Part shown: one piece after another, positions 7,304 to 13,861 of the stretch
How the letters are laid out: the number at the start of each line of letters is the position of its first letter
Position numbering within the stretch: the stretch's first letter is position 1
From: JAICLV01 sp036380925
Lineage (GTDB): Bacteria > Actinomycetota > Actinomycetes > Acidothermales > Acidothermaceae
NCBI GenBank assembly: GCA_036380925.1
Contig: DASVDW010000033.1
Coordinates: forward strand, 1 to 20,834
Length of the DNA: 20,834 bases
Direction: 5' to 3'
Made by a program: the position numbers and the translations under genes
Notes under the pieces: generated by a model
Seen by the model: the letters and a program-made list of their open reading frames with translations, nothing else
The model's database searches: none
What the model was told of the DNA's origin: nothing

Positions 7304-8783
7304 TCGCGACGATCTGCGCGCGTTTGCGTGGGTCGTCCCAACTGCGCACGCTGCGAGCGAGTGAGACACCGGACAAGGTGGTGAGCCCGATCGTGAGCAG
7401 CACCGCGCCGGAGGCGGACCCGACGTGGGCGACACCGCCGAACAGCAACCCGATCAAGGTGGTGACCGTGGCCAGCCGCGCCGAGTAGACGGCCATCGCC
7501 GCGGGCGGGGCCGGGGTGTCGCGGCCGCCCCGAAGCAGCGCGTGCCGCGGGTGCGCGAGCGACACATGCACGCAGGTTGCGAGCACCACCGCCGAGCAGG
7601 CGACGACGCAGCCCAGCAACGCGGCCAGCTCGGCCGGTGTGGGCGCGTGTTCCGCGCGCAGGCTGCCGGCGATCGCGGCGATCAGCCCGCTGGCCGCGAT
7701 CGTCTCCGCGAGCACCAGCGTCTTCGCCGCGATCACGAGCCGCGGGGGGTGCGGCAGCGAGGCGAGCCAGGTCGCGCCGCCGCCGTCCAGACAGAACACG
7801 TTGACGCCGAAGAGCAGCCCGGCGCCGGCCGTGACCAGCGCGGGGACCACGACCAGCGATTCCCACTGCAGGCCCGCGCCGGCGGCGACGAACCCGGGCA
7901 GCAAGGTGAGCACCACGAGTCCGCGGCGCAGCGGGGGAGACCGCCACACGCTGGCCCGGTCGACCCGCGCCAGCGCCCGCACCGGCCCGCCAGCCGCCGG
8001 TCGGCTGCGGTGGGTGCGCGTCTCGCGGAACCGTCGGCCGTCGCCCGGGCGTCGCAACGCCCAGGCGCAGGCCCGCTGGCCGGCGAAGTAGGCGATCACC
8101 GCCAGCCCCGCCAGTTGGGCGGTGCCGGTGAGCCAACGTCCGACCTGTTCGGCCGCGCCGGCGAGCGCGGTGGTCACCACCGGGGTGGTCGGGGATCGGT
8201 CGAGGACCGCGTATCCGAGGTGGGCGCGCATGACGACGACGATCGCCACCGCGACGACGCCGGCCAGCGCCCACACCCACCGTCGTCCGACCGCGCTTTG
8301 GCGCGCGCCGACGACCAGCCAGGCGACGGCTTGACCGGCGACCGTCACCAGCACCACGTAGGCGAGCGTCGTGACGAGCGCGAGCCCGAGACCGGGCCGG
8401 TCGCCGGTGACGAACGACGCGATGCCGAACAGCAGCAACGCCTGCGTCATCCACGCAAGGTTGAGCGGCGCGACCAGCAAAGAGGCGGCGAACTCCGTCG
8501 ACGGGCGAATCGGGTAGGGCGTCAGTTGCTCGGGCGGGAACAACTCGTTGCCGCCGCCAGCGGCGAGCGGCGCCACCAGCGAGAGCACCGCGAAGCCGAG
8601 GAACGCCGTTGGCGCGAGCACCGTGACGTCGAACGAGCGGCCGCGCGGCGCCAGCTGACCGGCGATCACCGCGCCGCACAGCAGTCCGGGGATCAGCGCG
8701 GCGAGCAGCGCCAACCCAACCCGCACCCGCTCGCTGCGCACCATCCGCCAGCGCAGCCGGACCAGCTCGAGTAGTTGGCTCAT
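7287..8783 (-). CDS. ABC transporter permease, large multi-helix membrane protein
   Basis: This 498-residue hydrophobic protein has about ten to twelve membrane segments in two halves, separated by a basic, hydrophilic stretch at about 235-275 (RRPGDGRRFRETRTHRSR...). It starts at ATG 8783, 10 bp after the ABC ATPase stop, and must be that ATPase's membrane partner. The segment LFPPEQLTPYPIRPSTEF resembles a conserved part of actinobacterial ABC-2-like permeases of unknown substrate. The N-terminal amphipathic LVRLRWRMVRSERVR could be a coupling helix to the ATPase. The substrate is not identifiable. An upstream acyl-CoA synthetase in the same operon hints at a lipid-like substrate, but that is inference. 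Confidence 0.83.
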   Translation of the reverse strand: MSQLLELVRLRWRMVRSERVRVGLALLAALIPGLLCGAVIAGQLAPRGRSFDVTVLAPTAFLGFAVLSLVAPLAAGGGNELFPPEQLTPYPIRPSTEFAASLLVAPLNLAWMTQALLLFGIASFVTGDRPGLGLALVTTLAYVVLVTVAGQAVAWLVVGARQSAVGRRWVWALAGVVAVAIVVVMRAHLGYAVLDRSPTTPVVTTALAGAAEQVGRWLTGTAQLAGLAVIAYFAGQRACAWALRRPGDGRRFRETRTHRSRPAAGGPVRALARVDRASVWRSPPLRRGLVVLTLLPGFVAAGAGLQWESLVVVPALVTAGAGLLFGVNVFCLDGGGATWLASLPHPPRLVIAAKTLVLAETIAASGLIAAIAGSLRAEHAPTPAELAALLGCVVACSAVVLATCVHVSLAHPRHALLRGGRDTPAPPAAMAVYSARLATVTTLIGLLFGGVAHVGSASGAVLLTIGLTTLSGVSLARSVRSWDDPRKRAQIVATVSSG

Positions 8784-8793
8784 GACCGCGCCG

Positions 8794-9501
8794 TCACGAC
8801 AGCAGGCTGCGGTATCGGTGCTCGCCGGCCTCGCCGCGCAACTCCGTCGCGGGCGCCGCGCCGACGACCCGCCCGCCGCGCAGCACCACCGCCTCGTCGC
8901 AGGCCCGCACGGCCAGTTGCAGCAGGTGGGTGGACACGACGACGGCGGAACCGCCGGCCCGCGCCTCGGCGACGACGTCGAGCGTCGCCTCGGCGCCGAA
9001 GGGGTCGACGCCGTCGAAGGGCTCGTCGAGCAGCAGCACGGCCGGGGAGTGCAACACGGCGAGGACGACGGACAGCCGTCGTCCCATCCCGTGCGAGAAA
9101 CCCGCGGTCACCCGGTCGGCGGCGCCCAGCAACTCGAAGCGATCCAGCAGGTCGGCGGCGCGCTGTCGCCACCCTTCGCGCAGCCCGCGCAGCTTCGCGG
9201 CGAGCTCGAGGTGCTCCCACGGGGTGGCCCGCGGGATGAGCCCGCCGACGTCCGGGCAGTACCCGACCTGCGACTTCGCCCCGGCGGGGTCTCGTCCGAC
9301 GTCGATGCCCGCGATCCGGGCCTCGCCGGCCGTGGGCGGCAGCACGCCGGCCAGCACCCGCAGCGTCGTGGACTTGCCGGCGCCGTTGCGGCCGACGAGC
9401 GCGACCGCGGCGCCCGGTTGCACCGACAGGTCGAGGCCGTCGACCGCGACAACCGGCCCGAAGGCCACCCGCAGCCCGCGCGTCTCGACTTGCGCCGGCA
9501 T
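8794..9501 (-). CDS. ABC transporter ATP-binding protein
   Basis: I start at ATG 9501, giving about 235 residues. Walker A GRNGAGKST lies at about 37-45, Walker B AVLLLDEPFDGVD at about 156-168 and the H-loop motif STHLL near 190. The signature motif is the divergent FSHGMGRRLS instead of LSGGQ, and the Q-loop region reads GYCPDVGGLIPRATPWEHL with no glutamine at the expected place. From memory both are recurrent in a subgroup of actinobacterial ABC-2 ATPases. The ATG overlaps the acyl-CoA synthetase stop in TGATG, so translation is probably coupled. It energises the permease encoded directly downstream. Substrate unknown. Confidence 0.92.
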   Translation of the reverse strand: MPAQVETRGLRVAFGPVVAVDGLDLSVQPGAAVALVGRNGAGKSTTLRVLAGVLPPTAGEARIAGIDVGRDPAGAKSQVGYCPDVGGLIPRATPWEHLELAAKLRGLREGWRQRAADLLDRFELLGAADRVTAGFSHGMGRRLSVVLAVLHSPAVLLLDEPFDGVDPFGAEATLDVVAEARAGGSAVVVSTHLLQLAVRACDEAVVLRGGRVVGAAPATELRGEAGEHRYRSLLS

Positions 9502-11402
9502 CAATGTCTCGGCGTGGCTCGGGGCGACGGCTGGCTCGGCGCCGCGTCAGGCGGGGCGTAGAGCGCGTCGATGTCGGCGGCCCGGGTGCGCAAGACGACG
9601 TCGCGCCGAAGTTTCAGGGTTGGGGTGACCTCTCCTGCCGCCTCGCTGAAGTCGGTCTCGAGAACGCGGAACCGCCTGATCGACTCCGCGCGTGACACCA
9701 CGCGGCTTGCCTCCTCGATCGCGGACTGCAGCTCTTTGAGGAGGTCGGGATCGTGGCACAAGCTGGCGACGTCGGCGTCGGTTGGCTTGCCGACCTTGCG
9801 TTTCCACGCCTGCAGCGCCTCCTCGTCGAGTGTGATGAGCGCCCCGATGTGCGGCCGACCGTCGCCGACGACCATGCACTGCGACACCAGCGGGTGGCCG
9901 CGCAGCCGGTCCTCGAGCATCGCCGGTGAGACGTTCTTGCCCCCGGACGTCACGATGATTTCCTTCTTGCGGCCGGTCACCGTGACGAAGCCGTCGTCGT
10001 CGACCACGCCGAGGTCGCCGCTGTGCAGCCACCCCTGCGCGTCGATGGCTTGCGCCGTCGTCTCCGGGTCGCCCCAGTAGCGCTCGAAGACGTGCGGGCC
10101 GCGGATCAGCAGCTCGCCGTCCGCCGCGACCGCGACCGTGGCGCCGGCCAGCGGCGGTCCGACCGTTCCGATGCGCACCTTGTCCGGGCGGTTGACCGCC
10201 GCGGCGGCGGTGCTCTCGGTCATGCCCCAACCCTCCAGCACCGGGATGCCGGCGCCGCGGAAGAAATGGCCGAGGCGCAGGCCGAGCGGCGCGCCCCCGG
10301 AGATGACCCACCGCACGTTGCCGCCGAGCGCGGCCCGCAACTTGCGATAAACCAACAGGTCGAACACCGCGCGCTTGACGCGCACCGACACCGGGACTCG
10401 GCCGCTGTCGCGCGCCTTGCTCGCGGCGATCGCGGTCGCCGACGCGGCCGCGAAGACCCGCGCCTTGCCTTGGTCGGCGGCCCGCTGTTGGGCGAGCGCG
10501 TAAAGCTTCTCGAAGACGTGCGGGACGGCCAGCAGCAACGTGGGTCGAAACGAGACCAAATCGTCTTGCAGGGTGTAGGTGTTCGGGCAATGCCCCACCG
10601 GCACCGCGGCTTCCAGCGTGGCCACCTGAATCTCGCGAGCCAGCACATGCGCGAGCGGCAGAAAAAGCAGCGCGCTCGTGTCGTGCTCGAAGAGCGCCGG
10701 AAGACTCGCGACCGCGCTGCGCGAGCCGTACAGCAGGTTGCGGTGGGTGAGCACGCAGCCTTTCGGCCGGCCGGTGGTGCCTGACGTGTACACAATCGAG
10801 GCGATCGACGCGGCGTTCACGCCGCCGTGCGCGAGCGCCAGCTCCTGCGGATCGGCGGCCGCGCCGGCGGCGCTCAGCTCATCGAGCGCGCCGTGCTCGA
10901 TCACCCAGACGTGCTGCAGATCGGGCAACTCGTCGCGGACCAGTCCGACCGTGGACGCGTGCTCACCGCTTTCGACCACGACGGCCACACAGCCAGAGTC
11001 GCCGAGGATCCAGGCGACCTGGGCGGGGGCCGACGTCTCGTAGATCGGCACGGTGACCAAGCCGGCATGCCACAGCGCGTAGTCGGTGAGGGTCCATTCG
11101 TAACGGGTGCGCGACAGCAGGCCGACCCGGTTTCCCGGCCGCAGGCCGGACGCCAGGAGCCCGGCCGCCAGCGCGTTGACCTGCCGCTCGAACTCGGCCG
11201 CGGTCAGCGGCGACCACGGCACCGGGCGCGGACTCGCCGACGACGAACCCGCCGCGGGCGGTTTGCTCGTCGCGGCCGGCGCCACCGGGCGGCGTTGGAA
11301 CAGCACCGCGTCGGGCGTCTCTCGCGCATGCTTTGCCACGGCGTCCGTCAACGTCGCGTCGTCCGGGATGCTCACCACCGCGGGTGAGGAAACCTGCCGC
11401 AC
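9501..11402 (-). CDS. Long-chain acyl-CoA synthetase (AMP-forming, FadD-like)
   Basis: This 633-residue protein activates a fatty acid to its acyl-AMP and then acyl-CoA. The P-loop YTSGTTGRPKG is at 205-215, the A5 motif GWGMTE at 391-396, SGDLG at 461-465, GRKKEIIVTSGGKNVSP follows from about 477, and the probable catalytic lysine is K597 in EVTPTLKLRR. I choose GTG 11402 because the product begins VRQVSSPAVVSIPDDATLTDAV, which fits the usual N-terminus of actinobacterial homologues, and GGAGG lies 4 nt upstream. GTG 11378 is an alternative. A Pro/Ser/Ala-rich insert at about 41-62 replaces a short loop. The stop overlaps the ABC ATPase start (TGATG). The exact chain length of the substrate cannot be read from the sequence. 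Confidence 0.94.
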   Translation of the reverse strand: MRQVSSPAVVSIPDDATLTDAVAKHARETPDAVLFQRRPVAPAATSKPPAAGSSSASPRPVPWSPLTAAEFERQVNALAAGLLASGLRPGNRVGLLSRTRYEWTLTDYALWHAGLVTVPIYETSAPAQVAWILGDSGCVAVVVESGEHASTVGLVRDELPDLQHVWVIEHGALDELSAAGAAADPQELALAHGGVNAASIASIVYTSGTTGRPKGCVLTHRNLLYGSRSAVASLPALFEHDTSALLFLPLAHVLAREIQVATLEAAVPVGHCPNTYTLQDDLVSFRPTLLLAVPHVFEKLYALAQQRAADQGKARVFAAASATAIAASKARDSGRVPVSVRVKRAVFDLLVYRKLRAALGGNVRWVISGGAPLGLRLGHFFRGAGIPVLEGWGMTESTAAAAVNRPDKVRIGTVGPPLAGATVAVAADGELLIRGPHVFERYWGDPETTAQAIDAQGWLHSGDLGVVDDDGFVTVTGRKKEIIVTSGGKNVSPAMLEDRLRGHPLVSQCMVVGDGRPHIGALITLDEEALQAWKRKVGKPTDADVASLCHDPDLLKELQSAIEEASRVVSRAESIRRFRVLETDFSEAAGEVTPTLKLRRDVVLRTRAADIDALYAPPDAAPSQPSPRATPRH

Positions 11403-11417
11403 CAAACCTCCGAGAAC

Positions 11418-11437
11418 ACGTCCGGTTGAACGGACGT
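11418..11437. promoter_or_regulatory. Inverted repeat ACGTCCG-N6-CGGACGT, candidate operator
   Basis: Two perfect 7-bp arms flank a 6-bp spacer, 15 bp upstream of the acyl-CoA synthetase start. It overlaps the candidate -10 box of that gene and lies in the divergent region to the zinc-ribbon gene. Size and place fit a dimeric repressor site such as a TetR-type operator. No regulator gene is encoded nearby in this window. Confidence 0.5.
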
Positions 11438-11462
11438 TATCCGGCCTTGCCCCGGTGTCGCC
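11434..11462 (-). promoter_or_regulatory. Candidate promoter of the acyl-CoA synthetase/ABC operon
   Basis: On the minus strand TAACGT (11439..11434) fits the actinobacterial TANNNT -10 pattern. A weak -35-like GCGACA lies about 16 to 17 nt upstream. The decamer CCGGATAACG covering this box also occurs in the candidate tad promoter near 7223..7232. The -10 overlaps the right arm of the inverted repeat, so bound protein would block it. Confidence 0.35.
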
Positions 11463-11501
11463 ACGCCGTCTCCAGCGCTCCTGCATTCTGTCGGTTCGGC
11501 G

Positions 11502-12089
11502 GTGGTCCGAGTGGAGCAACCGCACGGCGCAACTGGCGGCACGAACGAGCCTGCGACGGTCAAGCTCGCGCCCAAGGCTGCCGACGCTTACGACGTGACG
11601 GTGGACTCCTTGACCGGCGCCGCCCCGGAACGCTGCCCGCGCTGCGCCGCCCTGGTGCGCCCGGGCGCGCAGTGGTGCACGTTGTGCTACGCCGACCTGC
11701 GGCCTGCGCCCGCGCCACCGCCGGTTGCGCCCCTGCCGCCCGCGCCGGCCGCGGCGTCGTCCGACATCTTCGACCCGCTCACCGCGCCGCTGGCCCTCTT
11801 GGAGCGCGGCGCGGAGGAGCTCGCGCCGGCCGAGGCGCCGACCGCCGGCCCGAAGGAGACGGGTTGGCCCTGCGCGAGCTGCGGCGCCACCGTGCCGCTG
11901 GCCGAGCCGAACTGCACCTCGTGCGGAGCCGGCTTTCTGGCCGGCACGCTGCCCGCGGACGCGGTGCTTGACCGGCTGTCGAGGGGCGCCGCGTCGAGCC
12001 AGACGAAGGCCGTCATCATGGTGGGCGGCTCGCTTGGATTGCTGGCGCTGCTGCTTGCGGCCATGTACCTCCTCGGCGCCATCTTCTGA
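11502..12089 (+). CDS. Double zinc-ribbon protein with C-terminal membrane anchor, function unknown
   Basis: The frame of 195 residues starts at GTG 11502; GTG 11511 is a close alternative and neither has a strong ribosome site. Two zinc ribbons are visible: C45/C48/C59/C62 (CPRC...CTLC) and C124/C127/C138/C141 (CASC...CTSC). An Ala/Pro-rich linker separates them. The C-terminus is one hydrophobic helix (about 169-193) ending two residues later, so the protein looks tail-anchored with both ribbons in the cytoplasm. It diverges from the acyl-CoA synthetase operon across 99 bp. Zinc ribbons often mediate protein or nucleic-acid contacts, but I do not recognise the function. The 149 bp after it contain one hairpin and no gene. 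Confidence 0.78.
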   Translation: MVRVEQPHGATGGTNEPATVKLAPKAADAYDVTVDSLTGAAPERCPRCAALVRPGAQWCTLCYADLRPAPAPPPVAPLPPAPAAASSDIFDPLTAPLALLERGAEELAPAEAPTAGPKETGWPCASCGATVPLAEPNCTSCGAGFLAGTLPADAVLDRLSRGAASSQTKAVIMVGGSLGLLALLLAAMYLLGAIF

Positions 12090-12128
12090 CCGACGCCCGA
12101 CGAGCGACACCCGCGGTGCCGATCCATC

Positions 12129-12152
12129 GCGGTGTTGGCGCTGCCAAACCGC
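12129..12152 (+). terminator. Hairpin between the zinc-ribbon gene and glucokinase
   Basis: GCGGT and TTGGC (with one bulged G between them) can pair with GCCAA and ACCGC around a 3-nt loop, a 10-bp stem. There is no T-run after it, which is common for actinobacterial terminators. It lies 40 bp after the zinc-ribbon stop and 86 bp before glk, so it may end the first transcript. It could also be a leader hairpin of glk. Confidence 0.45.
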
Positions 12153-12238
12153 CCATGCGAGCATGACCCCTGCCCCGTGTGTGGAACGTTCCCGCAGGGC
12201 TTCGCCCGCTGCCTTGAGAATCGATCGGAGACCAACGA

Positions 12239-13183
12239 ATGGGGCTGACCATCGGCGTCGACGTCGGCGGCACGAAGGTGCTGGCCGGGGTGGTCGATGA
12301 GGCAGGCAACGTCCTCGATCAGGCGCGCGACAACACGCCGAAGTCCGACCCGGCGGCCATCGCGGAGGTGATCGGTTCGCTGGTCGGGCGGCTGCGGGAG
12401 CTGCACGACGTGGAGGCGGTGGGCATCGGCGCGGCCGGTTTCATCGACCTCGACCGCGCGAACGTGCTGTTCGCGCCCAACCTGGTGTGGCGGGATGAGC
12501 CGCTCACCGACCGGGTCTCCAAACTGATCGATTTGCCGATCGTGGTGGAGAACGACGCCAACTGCCACGCGTGGGCGGAGTACCGATTCGGGGCGGCGCG
12601 CGGCAAGCGGGAAGTCGTGGCGGCGGTGATCGGCACCGGAATCGGCGGCGGGTTGGTGCTCGACGGCAACCTGTACCGGGGCGGATTCGGCATCGCGGCG
12701 GAGTTCGGCCATTTCCGAGTGGTGCCGGGCGGCCGGCTGTGCGGTTGCGGCAACCATGGTTGCTGGGAGCAGTACGCGAGCGGCATGGCGCTGGTGCGGG
12801 AGGCGCGCGAACTCGCGACCGCGGCGCCGATTCGCACACCGACGCTGCTCGAGCTGGCCGGCGGCGACCCCAATGCGATCAGCGGTCCGCTGGTCACCCA
12901 GGCCGCGCAGGCTGGCGACGAGGGCGCGCTGGAGGCCTTTTCGACGGTCGGTCGCTGGCTTGGCGAAGGGTTGGCGTCGCTCGCCGCGATCTTGGATCCG
13001 GACTGCTTCGTGATCGGCGGCGGAGTCTCCGACGCCGGCGCCCTGCTGCTGGAGCCCGCCTCGGCGGCGTTCGCGGCGTCGCTCACCGGGCGCGCCTACC
13101 GACCGCACGCTCCCGTCGTGCTGGCCCGGCTCGGCAGCTCGGCCGGGCTGGTGGGCGCCGCCGATCTCGCGCGCATTCGCTGA
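12239..13183 (+). CDS. glk: ROK-family glucokinase
   Basis: This 314-residue cytoplasmic enzyme should phosphorylate glucose to glucose 6-phosphate. It has the N-terminal phosphate-binding motif GVDVGGTK (6-13), the catalytic Asp D106 in VENDANCHAW, the glycine-rich TGIGGGLVLDG segment (133-143) and the ROK zinc motif with H158, C168, C170 and C175 followed by E177. The ATG at 12239 has GGAG 8 nt upstream. The length matches actinobacterial GlkA proteins, and there is no DNA-binding helix-turn-helix at the N-terminus, which argues for an enzyme rather than a ROK repressor. In streptomycetes this enzyme also takes part in carbon catabolite repression. Whether that holds here is unknown. Confidence 0.94.
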   Translation: MGLTIGVDVGGTKVLAGVVDEAGNVLDQARDNTPKSDPAAIAEVIGSLVGRLRELHDVEAVGIGAAGFIDLDRANVLFAPNLVWRDEPLTDRVSKLIDLPIVVENDANCHAWAEYRFGAARGKREVVAAVIGTGIGGGLVLDGNLYRGGFGIAAEFGHFRVVPGGRLCGCGNHGCWEQYASGMALVREARELATAAPIRTPTLLELAGGDPNAISGPLVTQAAQAGDEGALEAFSTVGRWLGEGLASLAAILDPDCFVIGGGVSDAGALLLEPASAAFAASLTGRAYRPHAPVVLARLGSSAGLVGAADLARIR

Positions 13184-13240
13184 TCCCTTCTCTTTCGTAC
13201 GGATCACGCCGATATCGGGGGAGCGGCGCTGTCGCGCGGT

Positions 13241-13246
13241 TAACCT
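13241..13246 (+). promoter_or_regulatory. Candidate -10 box of the tadE/tadG unit
   Basis: TAACCT fits TANNNT and lies 45 bp before the tadE-like start, within the 108-bp gap after glk. No convincing -35 box is visible. A GC-rich hairpin (13261..13281) lies between it and the GGAG ribosome site. Confidence 0.3.
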
Positions 13247-13291
13247 GGCGGCGCCGACGTCTTCCGGCCGCGCCGGTGAAGGAGTGACCAG

Positions 13292-13861
13292 ATGACCGCG
13301 CCGACGCGTCGCTGCCGCGCGAGCTGGCGCAAGCGACGCTTTGGCTCGGACGACGGCGCCGCCGCGGTTGAGTTCGCGCTGGTGTTGCCGGTGCTGGTGC
13401 TGATTTTGTTCGGCATCGTCGACTACGGCCTGTATTTCAACGCGTCCCTGCAATCGCGGTCCGGTGTGCACGACGCCGCTCGAGCCGCCGCGGTCGCACC
13501 ATCTCAGGGCGGCGACACGACGTGCGACACCGGAATAACCGGCGCGCCCACCGACATCACCCGGCTGATCTGCGGAGTCCTCCACAACACGGACAGCGCC
13601 ACCGCGAAGAAGTACGTCGCGGTCCATTTGCCTGATGGTTGGCAGGTCGACCACCGGCTGGTGGTCTGTGAGCGACTCGACGTCGCCGGCATCTCTGGAT
13701 TCGTGCCCTTTCCGAATGGAGGGCAGATCAGGGATGTCGCCGTGGTGAACATCGAGCAGGACGACCCAGACCCGCTCTGGACGGACAAGACGACGCCCAA
13801 TCAGGTGTACGAGCAGACGTTGCCTGGCGGCGACTCGTGGAGCGACTGGTGCAAGCCCTAA
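13292..13861 (+). CDS. tadE: TadE-like minor pseudopilin
   Basis: This 189-residue protein starts at ATG 13292 with GAAGGAG 7 nt upstream. A basic N-terminus leads to DDGAAAVEFALVLPVLVLILFG, the TadE signature. If cut after G22, the +5 residue is E27, as expected for processing by a prepilin peptidase. The membrane helix is about 28-46. The remaining domain has four cysteines (C78, C94, C126, C187) that could form disulfides outside the cell. TadE-type pseudopilins help assemble or anchor the Tad pilus. The gene sits after glucokinase, about 6 kb from the main tad operon, and overlaps the next gene. Confidence 0.87.
   Translation: MTAPTRRCRASWRKRRFGSDDGAAAVEFALVLPVLVLILFGIVDYGLYFNASLQSRSGVHDAARAAAVAPSQGGDTTCDTGITGAPTDITRLICGVLHNTDSATAKKYVAVHLPDGWQVDHRLVVCERLDVAGISGFVPFPNGGQIRDVAVVNIEQDDPDPLWTDKTTPNQVYEQTLPGGDSWSDWCKP

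Noticed and set aside
8780..9220. Arg/Ala-rich open frames on both strands over the ABC ATPase
   Set aside because: They are extremely Arg- and Ala-rich and coincide with a frame that has complete Walker and H-loop motifs.
11403..12164. Upstream extension of the acyl-CoA synthetase reading frame
   Set aside because: The extension lies across the divergent zinc-ribbon gene and has low-complexity Arg/Gly-rich sequence. The family N-terminus begins at GTG 11402.
13261..13281. Hairpin overlapping the tadE ribosome site
   Set aside because: The stem has only five continuous pairs plus three after a 2-nt bulge. Such structures are frequent by chance in this GC-rich sequence, so I do not call it a control element.
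11687..13654. Long open frame on the minus strand opposite the zinc-ribbon, glk and tadE genes
   Set aside because: It crosses three well-supported plus-strand genes and their gaps, and its translation shows no domain.
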